Shown one piece after another: positions 33,687 through 44,465 of a stretch of 64,000 nt of DNA. The notes under the pieces were generated by a model. That model had not been told where the DNA came from, did not search any database, and saw only the letters and a list, made by a program, of their open reading frames with translations. This DNA is from Branchiostoma floridae (Eukaryota; Chordata; Leptocardii; Amphioxiformes; Branchiostomatidae): contig NC_049979.1 of the NCBI RefSeq assembly GCF_000003815.2, positions 19,974,291-20,038,290 of the forward strand, read 5' to 3'. Every line of letters starts with the position of its first letter. Within the stretch, counting starts at the first letter, position 1. Position numbers and translations under genes: made by a program.

Positions 33687-36383
33687 ATGACGCTGCGTGC
33701 GACGTTCAGTGCTGCACTTCTGCTGCTGTCTGGCTTCCAGGCTTATCAGGACCTTTTCATTTCGGGTGAAAACGTCGAAATACCCGAGGATGTGTCAGTT
33801 GGTAGCACAGTGGTGCGGCTCAGGGATATTCTTGCGGCCAACTTTAGTTCTGCAGATGACCGCAATGGGAACATCACAGCAGGGGATGATTCGGGGCGAT
33901 TTGGGTTTCGTGCTCAGGACTTGACGCTGATCGTGGCGGCTCCGCTGGACTACAAGTTAGAGCCGCGGTACAACCTGACGGTGGAGCTGACTGATAACGG
34001 CAACAATAACGTTCTGTACGTGACTATCATCATCGTAGTCATGGACGTGCCGGGATACCCGCCATTCTATAACAAACGGTGTGAAACGCCAGTCCTTCGG
34101 GAAAGAGAGAGCGACAGGGTCCTCGGGGATTATACCGTACTCAGCAGTGATGACGGGTTTAAAGCGTATGTTAACGGAGAGGTTATTTATTCGTACGCTT
34201 ATGACTATCTTCAGACCAATTTGCCTAGGAGGTACGCGGCTAACTTCGTGTTGAAAGGTGATTGTTCCGGGAGATTCGTTGGAAGCACAAACGCACTTTT
34301 AGGCGACTTGTCTGCACTCATCGTGGTGCTTCAAGGACAACAAGGCAGAGCCGAATTCATATGTCGGGACCGAGATGGGAGGAACAAGGGGAACATTACT
34401 GTATTGGACATTTCCCTCGATGACGTCGACTTGCCTCAATGGGCACAAAGTCGTCAGTTCCAAACGGACGAAGGTGATAGTTTTTTCTTTATATTTCAGT
34501 TGATTGAAATATGGTCCACATCATCATACTGGATACGATGTGGCGGTAACTTCAGGCCCCCCGTTGCGGACGGGACCAGTCTGGTGGAATGGACATTTCA
34601 CTACAACGTAACAGGGTGTCCTGTGGGATCCTACGGTGTGTACTGTGACAAGAACTGTGTTTGCCAGAACGGAGCCCGTTGCCATGGCTTTAACGGTGCG
34701 TGTGAGTGCCGTCCGGGCTGGAGAGGGAGGGCATGTGACGTCTCCTGGCCTGAGGTCGTCATCATCGCGTCACCTGGCGATTCAGTCGTGAAGTACATCG
34801 GTACCAATCTGACTTTGACCTGCCTGGCCCCACACATCCACGTAGCAAATATGACATGGGCTTATCAAGCAGGAAAAGGACGTGATGACACAAAGGTCAT
34901 TGAAGAAGGGACAGTACAGAACAGGTCCATCATCTTTCAGCCGATCCTAGAATCAGCTAACGGCAGGTATAGTTGCATGGTACAGGACGAAGATGGTGAA
35001 CTGTTTAATGCGACTTTCACTCTAAACGCCACGGAATGCCGACCAAACTATCATGGGGAAGATTGCAGCCAAGTGTGTGACTGTGAGTACGGAGGGACGT
35101 GTGACAGGTGGGAGGGTTGTCTGTGTCCTCCGGGCCGTCATGGAGACAGGTGTGAGCACATATGCGCACCTGGCACATTCGGGTGGAACTGTAGTATGAG
35201 CTGCCATTGTGAAAACAACGCCAGGTGTGATCCAGGCAATGGCAGCTGCATTTGTGCTGAAGGACAGTCGGGTGAGTTTTGTCAGATCGTCTCCATCAGT
35301 CCTGATGATAATCAAGTCGTTGTTGTAGTGTTGGCGGCCGTTATCCCGATCATTGCTATAATCGGTTGTATCGCGACTGGAGTCCTGGTAAAACGACGCC
35401 ACCGCCGCCCAAGAAGTCCGGACCGCCCAACAGTGGACTTAGAACTGGCGTCCGTTATGGAAACTCTTTCATCATGGGAAGTAGAGAAAGAGGACATTCG
35501 TTTCGAGCACATGATCGGTGAGGGAGAGTTCGGCCATGTTGTGCGGGGAAGACTGCGCGTGCCCGAAGGATACGAGGTTTTGGTGGCCGCCAAAAGTATC
35601 CGACCTGACCGCATGACAGCCTCTGCTGTCCGTGACTTTCGCCGCGAAATGACCATCCTCACTAGGATCCACGAGGACAAAGATGGACACCCGAATGTGG
35701 TGAAGCTTTATGGGGTCGTGACTAAGTCTGAGCCGCAGTACATCCTTGTAGAGTACGCGAGCCATGAAGAACTGAGGCGGTACCTGTGGAGTCTGCGTGA
35801 ACATCTCAAGACCACGGGGAATAGCAAACTGCTGGAACGGCTAGGTTTTGCTTGTGACGTTGCCAGTGGCTTATCGGAGCTGGCACGTCTGAAGATCGTG
35901 CACCGGGACATCGCAGCTCGTAACGTCGTCATCAGCGACAGAAAGGTGGCAAAGATCGCGGATTTCGGGCTGTCGCGCGACGTTTATGTTTCCTCTGCGT
36001 ACGAACGCACCAACCGGGGCGGGGAGGAGGAGCTATTGCCGCTAAAATGGATGGCTCTGGAGTCGTTACGGGACGGAGTGTACACGTGCGAGAGTGACGT
36101 GTGGTCGTACGGCGTGCTACTGTGGGAGATCGCCAGCTTTGGGGAGGAGCCGCGCTATGCTGGTGGTCCGATGCACCCGGACGTGTGCACACTGTTGGAG
36201 CTGCTGAAGAAAGGAGTCCGTCTGCAGCAGCCGGAGAACTGTCCCAAGTCTGTGTACAAGATCATCAGGTCCTGCTGGATAGTCGACCCATCGAAGCGAC
36301 CGACGCCTGATGAACTGTTTCAGAAGATGGACCAAATGAGGCCACAAAGACAAGCTGCGATCCTGGCCAATAGCAATCGTTGA
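33687..36383 (+). CDS. Receptor tyrosine kinase 1: cadherin-like/EGF/Ig/EGF-EGF/TM/kinase, single coding exon
   Basis: 898 residues without intron. Signal peptide 1-19 (LLLLSGFQA). Cadherin-like domain about 26-126 (VEIPEDVSVGS, LDYKLEPRYNLTVELTDNG). A region of unknown fold about 130-308. EGF 311-350. Ig domain about 355-448 (Cys in LTC and YSC, Trp in MTW). Two EGF repeats 451-532. Membrane helix about 543-568 followed by KRRHRR. Tyrosine kinase about 605-885 with GEGEFG loop 611-616, Lys636, Glu654, HRD 739-741, Asn746, DFG 759-761 and activation-loop Tyr767 and Tyr772. All catalytic residues are present, so kinase activity is expected. The tail after the kinase is only about a dozen residues, leaving few docking tyrosines. 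I cannot place it in a named vertebrate RTK family; the domain mix recalls both Ret (cadherin-like) and Tie (Ig/EGF). Ligand unknown. First of three tandem copies. Confidence 0.93.
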   Translation: MTLRATFSAALLLLSGFQAYQDLFISGENVEIPEDVSVGSTVVRLRDILAANFSSADDRNGNITAGDDSGRFGFRAQDLTLIVAAPLDYKLEPRYNLTVELTDNGNNNVLYVTIIIVVMDVPGYPPFYNKRCETPVLRERESDRVLGDYTVLSSDDGFKAYVNGEVIYSYAYDYLQTNLPRRYAANFVLKGDCSGRFVGSTNALLGDLSALIVVLQGQQGRAEFICRDRDGRNKGNITVLDISLDDVDLPQWAQSRQFQTDEGDSFFFIFQLIEIWSTSSYWIRCGGNFRPPVADGTSLVEWTFHYNVTGCPVGSYGVYCDKNCVCQNGARCHGFNGACECRPGWRGRACDVSWPEVVIIASPGDSVVKYIGTNLTLTCLAPHIHVANMTWAYQAGKGRDDTKVIEEGTVQNRSIIFQPILESANGRYSCMVQDEDGELFNATFTLNATECRPNYHGEDCSQVCDCEYGGTCDRWEGCLCPPGRHGDRCEHICAPGTFGWNCSMSCHCENNARCDPGNGSCICAEGQSGEFCQIVSISPDDNQVVVVVLAAVIPIIAIIGCIATGVLVKRRHRRPRSPDRPTVDLELASVMETLSSWEVEKEDIRFEHMIGEGEFGHVVRGRLRVPEGYEVLVAAKSIRPDRMTASAVRDFRREMTILTRIHEDKDGHPNVVKLYGVVTKSEPQYILVEYASHEELRRYLWSLREHLKTTGNSKLLERLGFACDVASGLSELARLKIVHRDIAARNVVISDRKVAKIADFGLSRDVYVSSAYERTNRGGEEELLPLKWMALESLRDGVYTCESDVWSYGVLLWEIASFGEEPRYAGGPMHPDVCTLLELLKKGVRLQQPENCPKSVYKIIRSCWIVDPSKRPTPDELFQKMDQMRPQRQAAILANSNR

Positions 36384-37199
36384 CTTTTCTTTCATACCAA
36401 TCTCTCCCTTATCTTATACTGGTTAAACGCAACAATCTATATCGAAGCCAATGAACCATGGGAATCTATTGAAGTTCGGAAATGAATCATTATTTTTTAA
36501 CAGTGGTGTTTGCTAAAATTGTAAATAATTTTCTGTGGGTGAACAGTGAACAATGTTGTCCAGAGTGCCTCATCTTTCGAGGTGGACGGATGCCTACACT
36601 TGATCAAATACAGGCCTGGGATGCAAAAAAATCCATACAGTCGGATTAGGTTTAATTTATTTAGATCTATTCTGACTACTCAACTTTCCATGATATTGCA
36701 TATAATGTGTATTTCATTTACTAATTGATATGATTTATTTGATTCGATATTGTATCGTTTTATGGGGGAACGTGTCTAAAAGTTGAGACAGCGTTGGTGT
36801 AATAATAAATGTAATGCCCATACTTGTTTCGTTCCAACTTTTTTCATCCGAACAAAATTTGCAGTTAGAGGCCGCAGTTACGGCTGATACATCATTTTGA
36901 AAATTTTTGAAAATGTTCGTTACATGTTTCAGAGCAGTTTAATTTAATTCTACATGTTTCAGAGTAGTCTGAAACATGGCTAAACTTTACAATAAAAATG
37001 AAGCTCCGATTTATGAAATTTTTAGAGATATTTATGATATAGATATTTTTGGAACTTAAATGGACAGAAATATTACGCACAGGGTAATTTATGCGGACAT
37101 ATTTTTGCCTCTGTTAAAACGGAGATGATGTTTACTGCTGCGTTTAGAACGTTCAATTCGGACTACGAATGACATACAACAAGTCATTCAAGTCTGTAA
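36384..37199 (+). other. RTK1 3' UTR and flank
   Basis: The first 130 bases resemble the 3' flanks of the other two genes (shared ttttctttca, then gccaatgaacc and aatctattg). 36611-36750 matches 54223-54370 downstream of RTK3 (atacagtcggattagg, then tgatttatttga). A candidate polyadenylation hexamer AATAAA is at 36804-36809. No gene is seen in the remainder. Confidence 0.5.
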
Positions 37200-37731
37200 C
37201 GTTGACGACTATATATACGCCACCACCATTCCTTTTCACTCTCATGCTGACTTGAAGGGGAAGAAGTCTCACGTGCGGGCGAATCGGACGCCTTGAATTG
37301 GAGTAAATTTAACGTTGTTCTACCAAATCAGTACATTTTAAGATAAGAAAAGAGGCTCTCTGCGACATAGATATCCGCTTTCCTATATCTTTTACAATTT
37401 ACAGTACACAGTATATTGTTTTGCTCATTCATTTTGCGGCTTCTTTGTAGTATTTATAGTATGGAGTTTTTTGGTTGGACGAAAATTGATGCACGCGGAT
37501 GTCAATCATTTAATGAAGTCAGATTGGCCTTTCGGAAGTCTTGTGACTGGAAAAGTTTCAGGGCGAAGTTCATGAGGCAAAGGTCAGGTCTGTTTGTTGG
37601 TTCGGGGCCAGTATCCAGGATAGGGACTATGAAGTACAGGCTTGGCGAAGTTTTTATTCGACTCGCACGTTTTTTAATGAACTCGTTTGTTGGTATTTAG
37701 TCCGGGATCATCAAGGCGGATCTTGTAACAG
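37200..37731 (+). promoter_or_regulatory. Possible promoter and first non-coding exon of RTK2
   Basis: A TATA-like ctatatatacg lies at about 37209-37219. About 0.5 kb further, tcttgtaacag|gtaagtac gives a near-consensus donor at 37731. A transcript starting near 37240 and spliced to the acceptor at 38955 would supply the RTK2 leader. A 94-codon frame (37416-37700) inside has no recognisable domain. The other RTK genes have no matching segment, so the link is tentative. Confidence 0.3.
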
Positions 37732-38039
37732 GTAAGTACAAACATGTTTGTCAATTTTTCTATTTTGCCAGCTTTTCGTTTTCTTTGTGTGTACTACTTT
37801 TTTTAGTGTATCATAGCTCTTTGGACAGGGAACTGGTATTAAACTGGTCACAAATGGAAAAAAAATATGTAGCTCATTTAAATTCAAAGAAATTTGTAAC
37901 ACTTTTCAATGATGATGTACATCAAATCACTGCTTACACTCTTAACAGCCTCTTTGTCACTTGATGCATGAAACGAGAAGACTTCCTCCAGCGTCATCTC
38001 ACTGTGTCAAACGAATAAAACAACAGGTAATTCAATACA

Positions 38040-38450
38040 GTCTGTGTCAGCTCTAGCCAATAGCAGCCTCGTGCCGTGATGCAGGAAAGAGAACGAAGTT
38101 CCCCTAACTATTGTACTCAGTAACAGTTGATAGCGTGTCAGACACAAATGACTCATGTAGCAGAACAGTAAATAGGATACATCGGCATGCCTTCATAACA
38201 AGGAACAACAGAATTACATAGTGTACAAAATAAATAGTCATATGTCTCTTAGTAAATGCTTTGCTCTGAGATAGAGTATACATTGGAATCAACTTGTTAC
38301 TCTCTACGTAGTGGGTAGTCATCATCGTGCTAAGCTAGATGACGTCCGTTGGTTATTTTGTAGCTTAACTGGACTCAGTTTCAATCACACTTGTCGAACT
38401 TTACTTTTACTTGATGTTGAGGAAATCAACATTACGCCTCAGACATATAT
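38040..38450. repeat. Upstream segment shared with 59510-59830
   Basis: Colinear blocks shared with the 59.5-kb segment include gcagaaca, gtacaaaata, cgtagtgggcagta (one change), tagatgacgtc-gttgg and ctttacttt. Here it lies 0.6 kb before the RTK2 leader; the partner lies upstream of the LRR receptor gene. Confidence 0.6.
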
Positions 38451-38699
38451 ATTATACTTGTACTTGTTTTCAAATATTTAGCCGAAAGTTACTAAAATGT
38501 TGGGTGGAAACACAGAGAGATGGGTAGGATGATTCATAGGCGCGACCAGATGGTCACTTACAATCGGACCATTTCGTATGCTTATTCAAGCACATTGTAA
38601 TATGGATCCATGGTTTTATATTTCTACCAAAAGAGAAGTACCAACTAACACAGTTTAGCCAACTAAAAAAAAAACACTACCGGAAATTTGTTTCCCATG

Positions 38700-38900
38700 T
38701 TATAGATCAGCCCAACTACGACGTACTTACGTACTATCTCGTCGCGTTGTACCACTGATAGTTCGGCTAACAACAACAACAACAACAACAAGGCGTAAGT
38801 ACTTTTTAAAGGCACCGTTTTCGTGTGAGATCTTCAGATCAGTTGTATCCTTGATGTCGAGGACATGCACTTGCTTTTCAAAGGCACCTTTTCAACATGA
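38700..38900. repeat. RTK-upstream repeat R1, short copy
   Basis: Contains cgtcgcgttgtaccactgat, gttcggctaacaacaacaac and aaaggcaccgttttcgtgtg. The middle of the element is missing. Confidence 0.65.
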
Positions 38901-38955
38901 ATTTTTCAATTGGAAGAGTCGTACAAGTAAATTTGTTGTTTTGGTTTTTGTCCAG

Positions 38956-39079
38956 CCCTAAGAGAGGAAGAACAAGAAAGTGGTGTACACCGAAGAGAAG
39001 TGACGAGAAATGGAAAGAACCAGTCAGAAGCGAAAGAAAACGTGGTTTATACAGAGGCCCGTTGCTATAGGAAGATAAG
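38956..39079 (+). promoter_or_regulatory. RTK2 leader after conserved 3' splice site
   Basis: The acceptor ggtttttgtccag ends at 38955. The 124-base leader ends gaagataag before ATG, identical to the last bases before RTK1. Confidence 0.5.
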
Positions 39080-41791
39080 ATGACGCTGCGTGTGACGTTT
39101 TGTACTGTACTTTTGCTGCTATCGGGCGTCCAGGCTTATCAGGACCTTCTTATTTCGGGTGAAAACGTCGAAATACCCGAGGATGTGTCAGTTGGTAGCA
39201 CAGTGGTGCGGCTCAGAGATTTTCTTGATGCCAGCTTTAGTTCTGCAAAAGACGGCAATGGGACGTTTTGGTCGGTAAACATCACCACAGGGGACGATTC
39301 GGGGCGGTTTGGGTTTCGTGCGGAGAACTTGGCGTTGATCGTTGCGGCTCCGCTGGACTACAAGTTAGAGCCGCGGTACAACCTGACGGTGGAGTTGACT
39401 GATAACGGCAACGATAACGTTCTGTACGTGACCCTTGTCATCGTAGTCATGGACGTGCAGGGATACCCGCCATTCTATAACAAACGGTGTGAAACGCCAG
39501 TCCTTCCGGGCAGAGAGAGCGACAGGATCCTCGGGGATCATACCGTACTCAGCAGCGATGACGGGTTTTATGCGTCTTTTAACGGAGAGAGAGTGGCGTC
39601 GTACAGAGACTATCTTCAGTACGGTATGCCTATGACGTACGCAGCTAATTTCGTCTTCAACGGTGATTGTTCCGTAAGATTCGTCGGTAGCGCAAAGGAA
39701 TTCACAAATTCAGACGAGACTTTAATAGCTGCAGTGCTTCAAGGACCACGACAACAAGGCAGGATCGAACTCATATGTCATGACCGAGATGGAAGGAGTA
39801 AAGGGTACATCACTATATTGGACATTTCCCTCGACGACGGCTTGCCTCAATGGGCGCAAAGTCGTCAGTTCCAAACGGACGAAGGTGCCCGATTTTTCTT
39901 TATCATAGAGTTACTTGAGATGTGGTCCACATCACCATACTGGATACGATGTGGCGGCAACGTGGAGTCTCTCAGTGGAGACGGGACCAATCTGTTTGAG
40001 TGGACATTTCACTACAACGTAACAGGATGTCCCGAGGGCTGGTATGGTGCGTACTGTGACAATGATTGCGTTTGTAAGAACGGTGCCCGTTGCCATGGCT
40101 TTAACGGTGCGTGTGAGTGCCGTCCGGGCTGGAGAGGACGAGCCTGTGACGTCTCCTGGCCTGAGGTCGTCATCATTGCGTCACCTGGCGAGTCTGCCGT
40201 GAAGTACATCGGTACCAATCTGACTTTGACCTGCCTGGCCCCACACATCCACGTAGCAAATATGACATGGGTTTATCGAGCAGGAAAAAGACATGACGAC
40301 ACAAAGGTTATTAAAGAAGGGACAGTACAGAACAGTTCCATCATCTTTCAGCCGATCCTAGAATCAGTTAACGGCAGATATAGTTGCATGGTACAGGACG
40401 AAGATGGTGAACTGTTTAATGCGACTTTCACTCTAAACGTCACGGAATGCCGACCCAACTATTATGGGGAAGATTGCAGCCAAGTGTGTGACTGTGAGTA
40501 CGGAGGGACGTGTGACAGGTGGGAGGGTTGTCTGTGTCCTCCGGGCCGTCATGGAGACAGGTGTGAGCACATATGCGCACCTGGCACATTCGGGTGGAAC
40601 TGTAGCATGAACTGCAATTGTGAAAACAACGCCAGGTGTGATCCAGTCAATGGCAGCTGCATTTGTGCTGAAGGACAGTCGGGTGAGTTTTGTCAGATCG
40701 TCTCCATTCCAGGTAATAATCAAGTCGTCGTTGTAGTGTTGGCGTCCGTTATCCCGACGATTGCTATTGTCGGTTGTATCGTGACTGGAGTCCTGGTAAA
40801 ACGACATCACCGTCGCCCAAGAAGTCCGGAACACCCAACAGTGGACTTAGAAATGACGCCCCTCATGGAAACCTTTTCATCATGGGAAGTAGAGAAAGAG
40901 GACATTCGTCTCGAGCACATGATCGGTGAGGGAGAGTTCGGCCATGTCGTGCGGGGAAGACTGCGCGTGCCCGAAGGATACGAGGTTTTGGTGGCCGCCA
41001 AAAGTATCCGGCCTGACCGCATGACAGCCTCTGCTGTCCGTGACTTTCGCCGCGAAATGACCATCCTCACCAGGATCCACGAGGACAAAGATGGACACCC
41101 GAATGTGGTGAGGCTTTATGGGGTCGTGACTAAGTCTGAGCCTCAGTACATTCTTGTAGAGTACGCGAGCCATGAGGACCTGCGGCGGTACCTGTGGAGT
41201 CTGCGTGAACATCTCAAGACCACGGGGAATAGCAAACTGCTGGAACGGCTAGGTTTTGCTTGTGACGTTGCCAGTGGCTTATCGGAGCTGGCACGTCTGA
41301 AGATCGTGCACCGGGACATCGCAGCTCGTAATGTCGTCATCAGCGACAGGAAGGTGGCCAAGATTGCGGATTTCGGGCTGTCGCGCGATGTTTATGTTTC
41401 GTCGGCGTACGAACGCACCAACCTGGGCGGGGAGGAGGAACTGTTGCCGCTGAAGTGGATGGCCGTGGAGTCGTTACGGGACGGGGTGTACACGTGCGAG
41501 AGTGACGTGTGGTCGTACGGCGTGCTGCTTTGGGAGATCGCCAGCTTTGGGGAGGAGCCGCGCTATGCTGGTGGTCCGATGCACCCGGACGTGTGCACAC
41601 TGTTGGAGCTGCTGAGGAAAGGAGTCCGCCTGCAGCAGCCGGAGAACTGTCCCAAGTCTGTGTACCGCATCATCAGGTCCTGCTGGATAGTCGACCCATC
41701 GAAGCGACCGACGCCTGATGAACTGTTCCAGAAGATAGACCAAATGAGGCCTCAAAGACAAGCTGCGATCCTGGTCAATAGGATTTTATGA
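39080..41791 (+). CDS. Receptor tyrosine kinase 2: same architecture, single coding exon
   Basis: 903 residues, with signal peptide, cadherin-like domain, EGF, Ig, two EGF, one membrane helix and a kinase with GEGEFG, the catalytic Lys in VAAKS, HRDIAARN and DFGLSRDVY all intact. It carries five extra codons (TFWSV, 39263-39277) that RTK3 also has and RTK1 lacks. Compared with RTK1 and RTK3 the stretch about residues 155-305 is strongly diverged, and it lacks the VD pair before LPQW, while the kinase is almost unchanged. Ser/Asp-rich juxtamembrane and very short C-terminal tail as in RTK1. The divergent ectodomain middle suggests different ligand or partner recognition (inference). It lies 2.7 kb after RTK1 in the same orientation. 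Confidence 0.93.
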   Translation: MTLRVTFCTVLLLLSGVQAYQDLLISGENVEIPEDVSVGSTVVRLRDFLDASFSSAKDGNGTFWSVNITTGDDSGRFGFRAENLALIVAAPLDYKLEPRYNLTVELTDNGNDNVLYVTLVIVVMDVQGYPPFYNKRCETPVLPGRESDRILGDHTVLSSDDGFYASFNGERVASYRDYLQYGMPMTYAANFVFNGDCSVRFVGSAKEFTNSDETLIAAVLQGPRQQGRIELICHDRDGRSKGYITILDISLDDGLPQWAQSRQFQTDEGARFFFIIELLEMWSTSPYWIRCGGNVESLSGDGTNLFEWTFHYNVTGCPEGWYGAYCDNDCVCKNGARCHGFNGACECRPGWRGRACDVSWPEVVIIASPGESAVKYIGTNLTLTCLAPHIHVANMTWVYRAGKRHDDTKVIKEGTVQNSSIIFQPILESVNGRYSCMVQDEDGELFNATFTLNVTECRPNYYGEDCSQVCDCEYGGTCDRWEGCLCPPGRHGDRCEHICAPGTFGWNCSMNCNCENNARCDPVNGSCICAEGQSGEFCQIVSIPGNNQVVVVVLASVIPTIAIVGCIVTGVLVKRHHRRPRSPEHPTVDLEMTPLMETFSSWEVEKEDIRLEHMIGEGEFGHVVRGRLRVPEGYEVLVAAKSIRPDRMTASAVRDFRREMTILTRIHEDKDGHPNVVRLYGVVTKSEPQYILVEYASHEDLRRYLWSLREHLKTTGNSKLLERLGFACDVASGLSELARLKIVHRDIAARNVVISDRKVAKIADFGLSRDVYVSSAYERTNLGGEEELLPLKWMAVESLRDGVYTCESDVWSYGVLLWEIASFGEEPRYAGGPMHPDVCTLLELLRKGVRLQQPENCPKSVYRIIRSCWIVDPSKRPTPDELFQKIDQMRPQRQAAILVNRIL

Positions 41792-41930
41792 CTTTTCTTT
41801 CAGACTAATTTCTCCAATATAGAAGTTAAACTTATCAATCTACCAGTATTTTAAGCCGATGAACCATGAAAATCTATTGGTTATTCTTTATAAAAGCCTA
41901 GGCATATCTTTTTAACTATCTTTTTCTGCC

Positions 41931-42347
41931 ATGGACGCCTCTTGTATTACACAGCATGCAATGACAAGCAATACAATTAGAAAAATAGCCCTCGACGGTG
42001 AGTTTATGTGGTTCAGCACCTTTTTATGCACTTTCGGGCGTGACGCCTACGTGGCCACGTATGTACCTACCCTGCGTATACCGGGATATTTGGGCACGGC
42101 CGGACCCAGGATATTTTTAAACTCGCAATTAAAATCGAACTGGTACCTGGTGATAAATAGACGCCGTGACATAATCCTGAAAACACCGAGGTATTCGTCA
42201 GTGCCCCGGGACAAATTTGTGGCTTCTGTGCCCGACCGGGACTACACATCCGACGGACGCCGGCGCCATTGTGGCCGTAGCATAAGTTACTGTAGAGGCA
42301 ACATGATCAAACGAATGGAACACATGGAAAATACTTTAATTCAATAG
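41931..42347 (+). CDS. Uncharacterised 138-codon frame downstream of RTK2
   Basis: An open frame starting 139 bases after the RTK2 stop (MDASCITQH...), ending HMENTLIQ. It is basic in its second half and has no signal peptide, membrane segment or domain that I recognise. It could be 3' UTR of RTK2 or a transposon remnant. Length alone makes it worth listing; nothing else supports coding. Confidence 0.15.
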   Translation: MDASCITQHAMTSNTIRKIALDGEFMWFSTFLCTFGRDAYVATYVPTLRIPGYLGTAGPRIFLNSQLKSNWYLVINRRRDIILKTPRYSSVPRDKFVASVPDRDYTSDGRRRHCGRSISYCRGNMIKRMEHMENTLIQ

Positions 42348-42539
42348 TGGTAAATCATAGGAATTTCATTCTTGTGGCATTTGGATGTTAAGTAAAGGTA
42401 AACATCATTAGACTTAAATCATGCAAATAGGGGACTCATTTAAATCATTTGCTAGGGCATGCTAAAATTACCTTCTTTGCTCAGATCAGGCTTTCAGACA
42501 TTGAGCATTTGTTATTTTGTCAGAGTCATAGTACTTAAA

Positions 42540-43010
42540 CCGAGTAAGCCGTAGGTTAGGTGAGATACGCACGTGATAGCTCGCACAGGTACCTCGTAGT
42601 TGGCGTCGTAATTGAATTTTTACTGGAATGTAAAATCATAGATAAGATATCGTTGCGTTGTACCACTGATAGTTTGCGTGACAACAAGAACAACAACAAC
42701 AACAACAAATAATGCTGTTACCTATCATTATCATGCCCATTCCATTTGTAATGTCTTTGTCTCCGTCAGCATGATAGCTAGTCCTTTGTAATAGCCACAG
42801 ATTTGTTGGACACCCCAACCAATAAAACAACAACAACAACAACAACATGGTAGCCTGAAATACACTCTTTTGTACGGCCACCATTTCCGTGTGGGACTTT
42901 TCGTTGTGTCTCCGTGGCGCCGAGGACATTAAAAGGCACCATTTCCTTCTGTAGGTACCATTTGGTTTTAAAAGCACCATTTCCGTGTAAATTCTCTCTG
43001 CAGGCAGCTG
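42540..43010. repeat. RTK-upstream repeat R1, copy without R2
   Basis: Contains gcgttgtaccactgatagtt, a (CAA)n run, the cttgtaatagccaca block, a second (CAA)n run and three caccatttcc units. The long minus-strand frames here (poly-Leu/Val/Cys) come from the CAA repeats and are not genes. Confidence 0.75.
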
Positions 43011-44039
43011 GTTTTAAATCAGGCATCCGTTTGCATGGATATCTAATGATATGCCATTACCATTCTTTGTCGATGTCAGTTGTTTGAGAGTCCTTTTAAT
43101 GGACTTTCATCCTTTATGTAAATTAGATCGTGATTTGCCACTGATCATCTGATTATGTCCATGATCACTTAAGCTATCTAGATACTAATTGATAATCATG
43201 ACGACCATAATCTGGACCAGCTGTGGTCATGATTTTGGGTGGTAGATAGCTCTTTGGGAAGAGAGTAAGTGGTATAGGTTTGGTCTCCCTAGCTGCTTGC
43301 TTGGGAACTGCAGGGGTCGGTATAGTGTCAGATTTCAAAATGGAATAACTCAAGAAGGGGTTGATGGATCGTCATGATTTTTGGTATGTAGATAGCTTAT
43401 TAAGTGATGCTTCATATAGTTGAATAATAATTATGCAAATTGGGATCTAATTTGCATAAATAACGAGGAAATTGTAGGGCTATTGCAACGTGTGACATTG
43501 GTAAATGAGTTAGAGAAGGATATTGATAGACGAACATCATGCAAAGTATTCTGTATGTTCCATGTTGCAATTAGCCCTCAGGCAAGAACTTGCAAACTTT
43601 CTTTCTTTAAAATATTACAAGAATAGATGTTCAACACTCCAGTGACATACACATCACACATGTACCTCTCCACCCTCCCTACAAAGACTAATGATTAGAT
43701 TTTGGGCACCCTAGTAAGTCATTGCCATAAAATTTACACAAGCTCTTAATATTTCATGGAGGTATTAGGTCACCAAACTCTAGTTGATAAGACTTCGTGT
43801 GACTTTGTCAAATAACATATGAAATAAAATCTTTATGTCTACAGACATCTTTTTACATAACAAACCTGGTTTATTTGGCAAAGGTATGTGTTCGTGGAAC
43901 TCTAGTTTTAGGTTTTGGCAGTTTGCTGACCAACTGTTGTTTGAATGGAAGGTGAATCGGTTGTACAATATTTTCGTGCACTATCCTACGAAATGTGACA
44001 ATTAAAGCTTCTTTGTTGGATTCTCTCCTTTACTGTCAA
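43011..44039. other. Non-coding interval between R1 and R2 repeats
   Basis: No gene is seen. Two diverged stretches (about 43180-43250 and 43335-43400) share catgatttt-gg-tgtagatagct and may be remnants of Helitron-type internal monomers. Confidence 0.4.
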
Positions 44040-44465
44040 CATGCCTAAGATGTTAAACATTGTTGCACTGCCTGTCACGGTATCGCATCCGAGGGCAAAC
44101 CTGGCTTGCTGCTCCGTTCTGCACCACTTGGCGCTTTCCCTGCTCGCTTGGTTGTTCCCAGTAACATTGCATTTTTCTTGTCCAAACTGTTGTCATTGGG
44201 TTCAAGTTTCCCACGTCGCGATCGGTGGCTTTGACAGCTTGACTCAAGCTACAATACAAGTAAAGTGAAAGGTAAACCGCTTAGACGGTATTTGCAACTG
44301 CTCTCTCGTTACGGAGTCATTTATGCACTGATCTTTGCAGACAGTAGTGGCATTGACAGATCAGCACTGCAAGCTTGAAGGTCGCTGACGTCGACGTTGT
44401 CGCCAACTTGTCTCACAGGTGGGAATGTAATCTACATACACTAGTACAAGTTCTAGGTAAGGGAA
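44040..44465. repeat. RTK-upstream repeat R2, copy 2, left part (interrupted)
   Basis: Holds ttgctgctccgtt, cgctttccct, aaactgttgtcattgggttc, gacagatcagcactgcaagc and caacttgtctcacaggtggg, shared with the copies at 47.2 and 48.2-48.8 kb. It stops at tctaggtaagggaa and resumes at 46307 (tgaagctgtcttctg) after inserted Helitron-like DNA. Confidence 0.8.

Noticed and set aside
33397-33690. 97-codon frame overlapping the RTK1 start by ATGA
   Set aside because: It crosses the conserved splice acceptor, and its frame is not preserved in the RTK3 leader; treated as untranslated leader.
35022-36395. Long minus-strand frames under the RTK genes (also 40433-41761 and 49831-52212)
   Set aside because: Shadows of the GC-rich RTK coding sequence, repeated in all three paralogues for that reason alone.
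42636-43026. 114- and 82-codon minus-strand frames rich in Leu, Val and Cys
   Set aside because: They are translations of (CAA)n runs and R1 repeat sequence.
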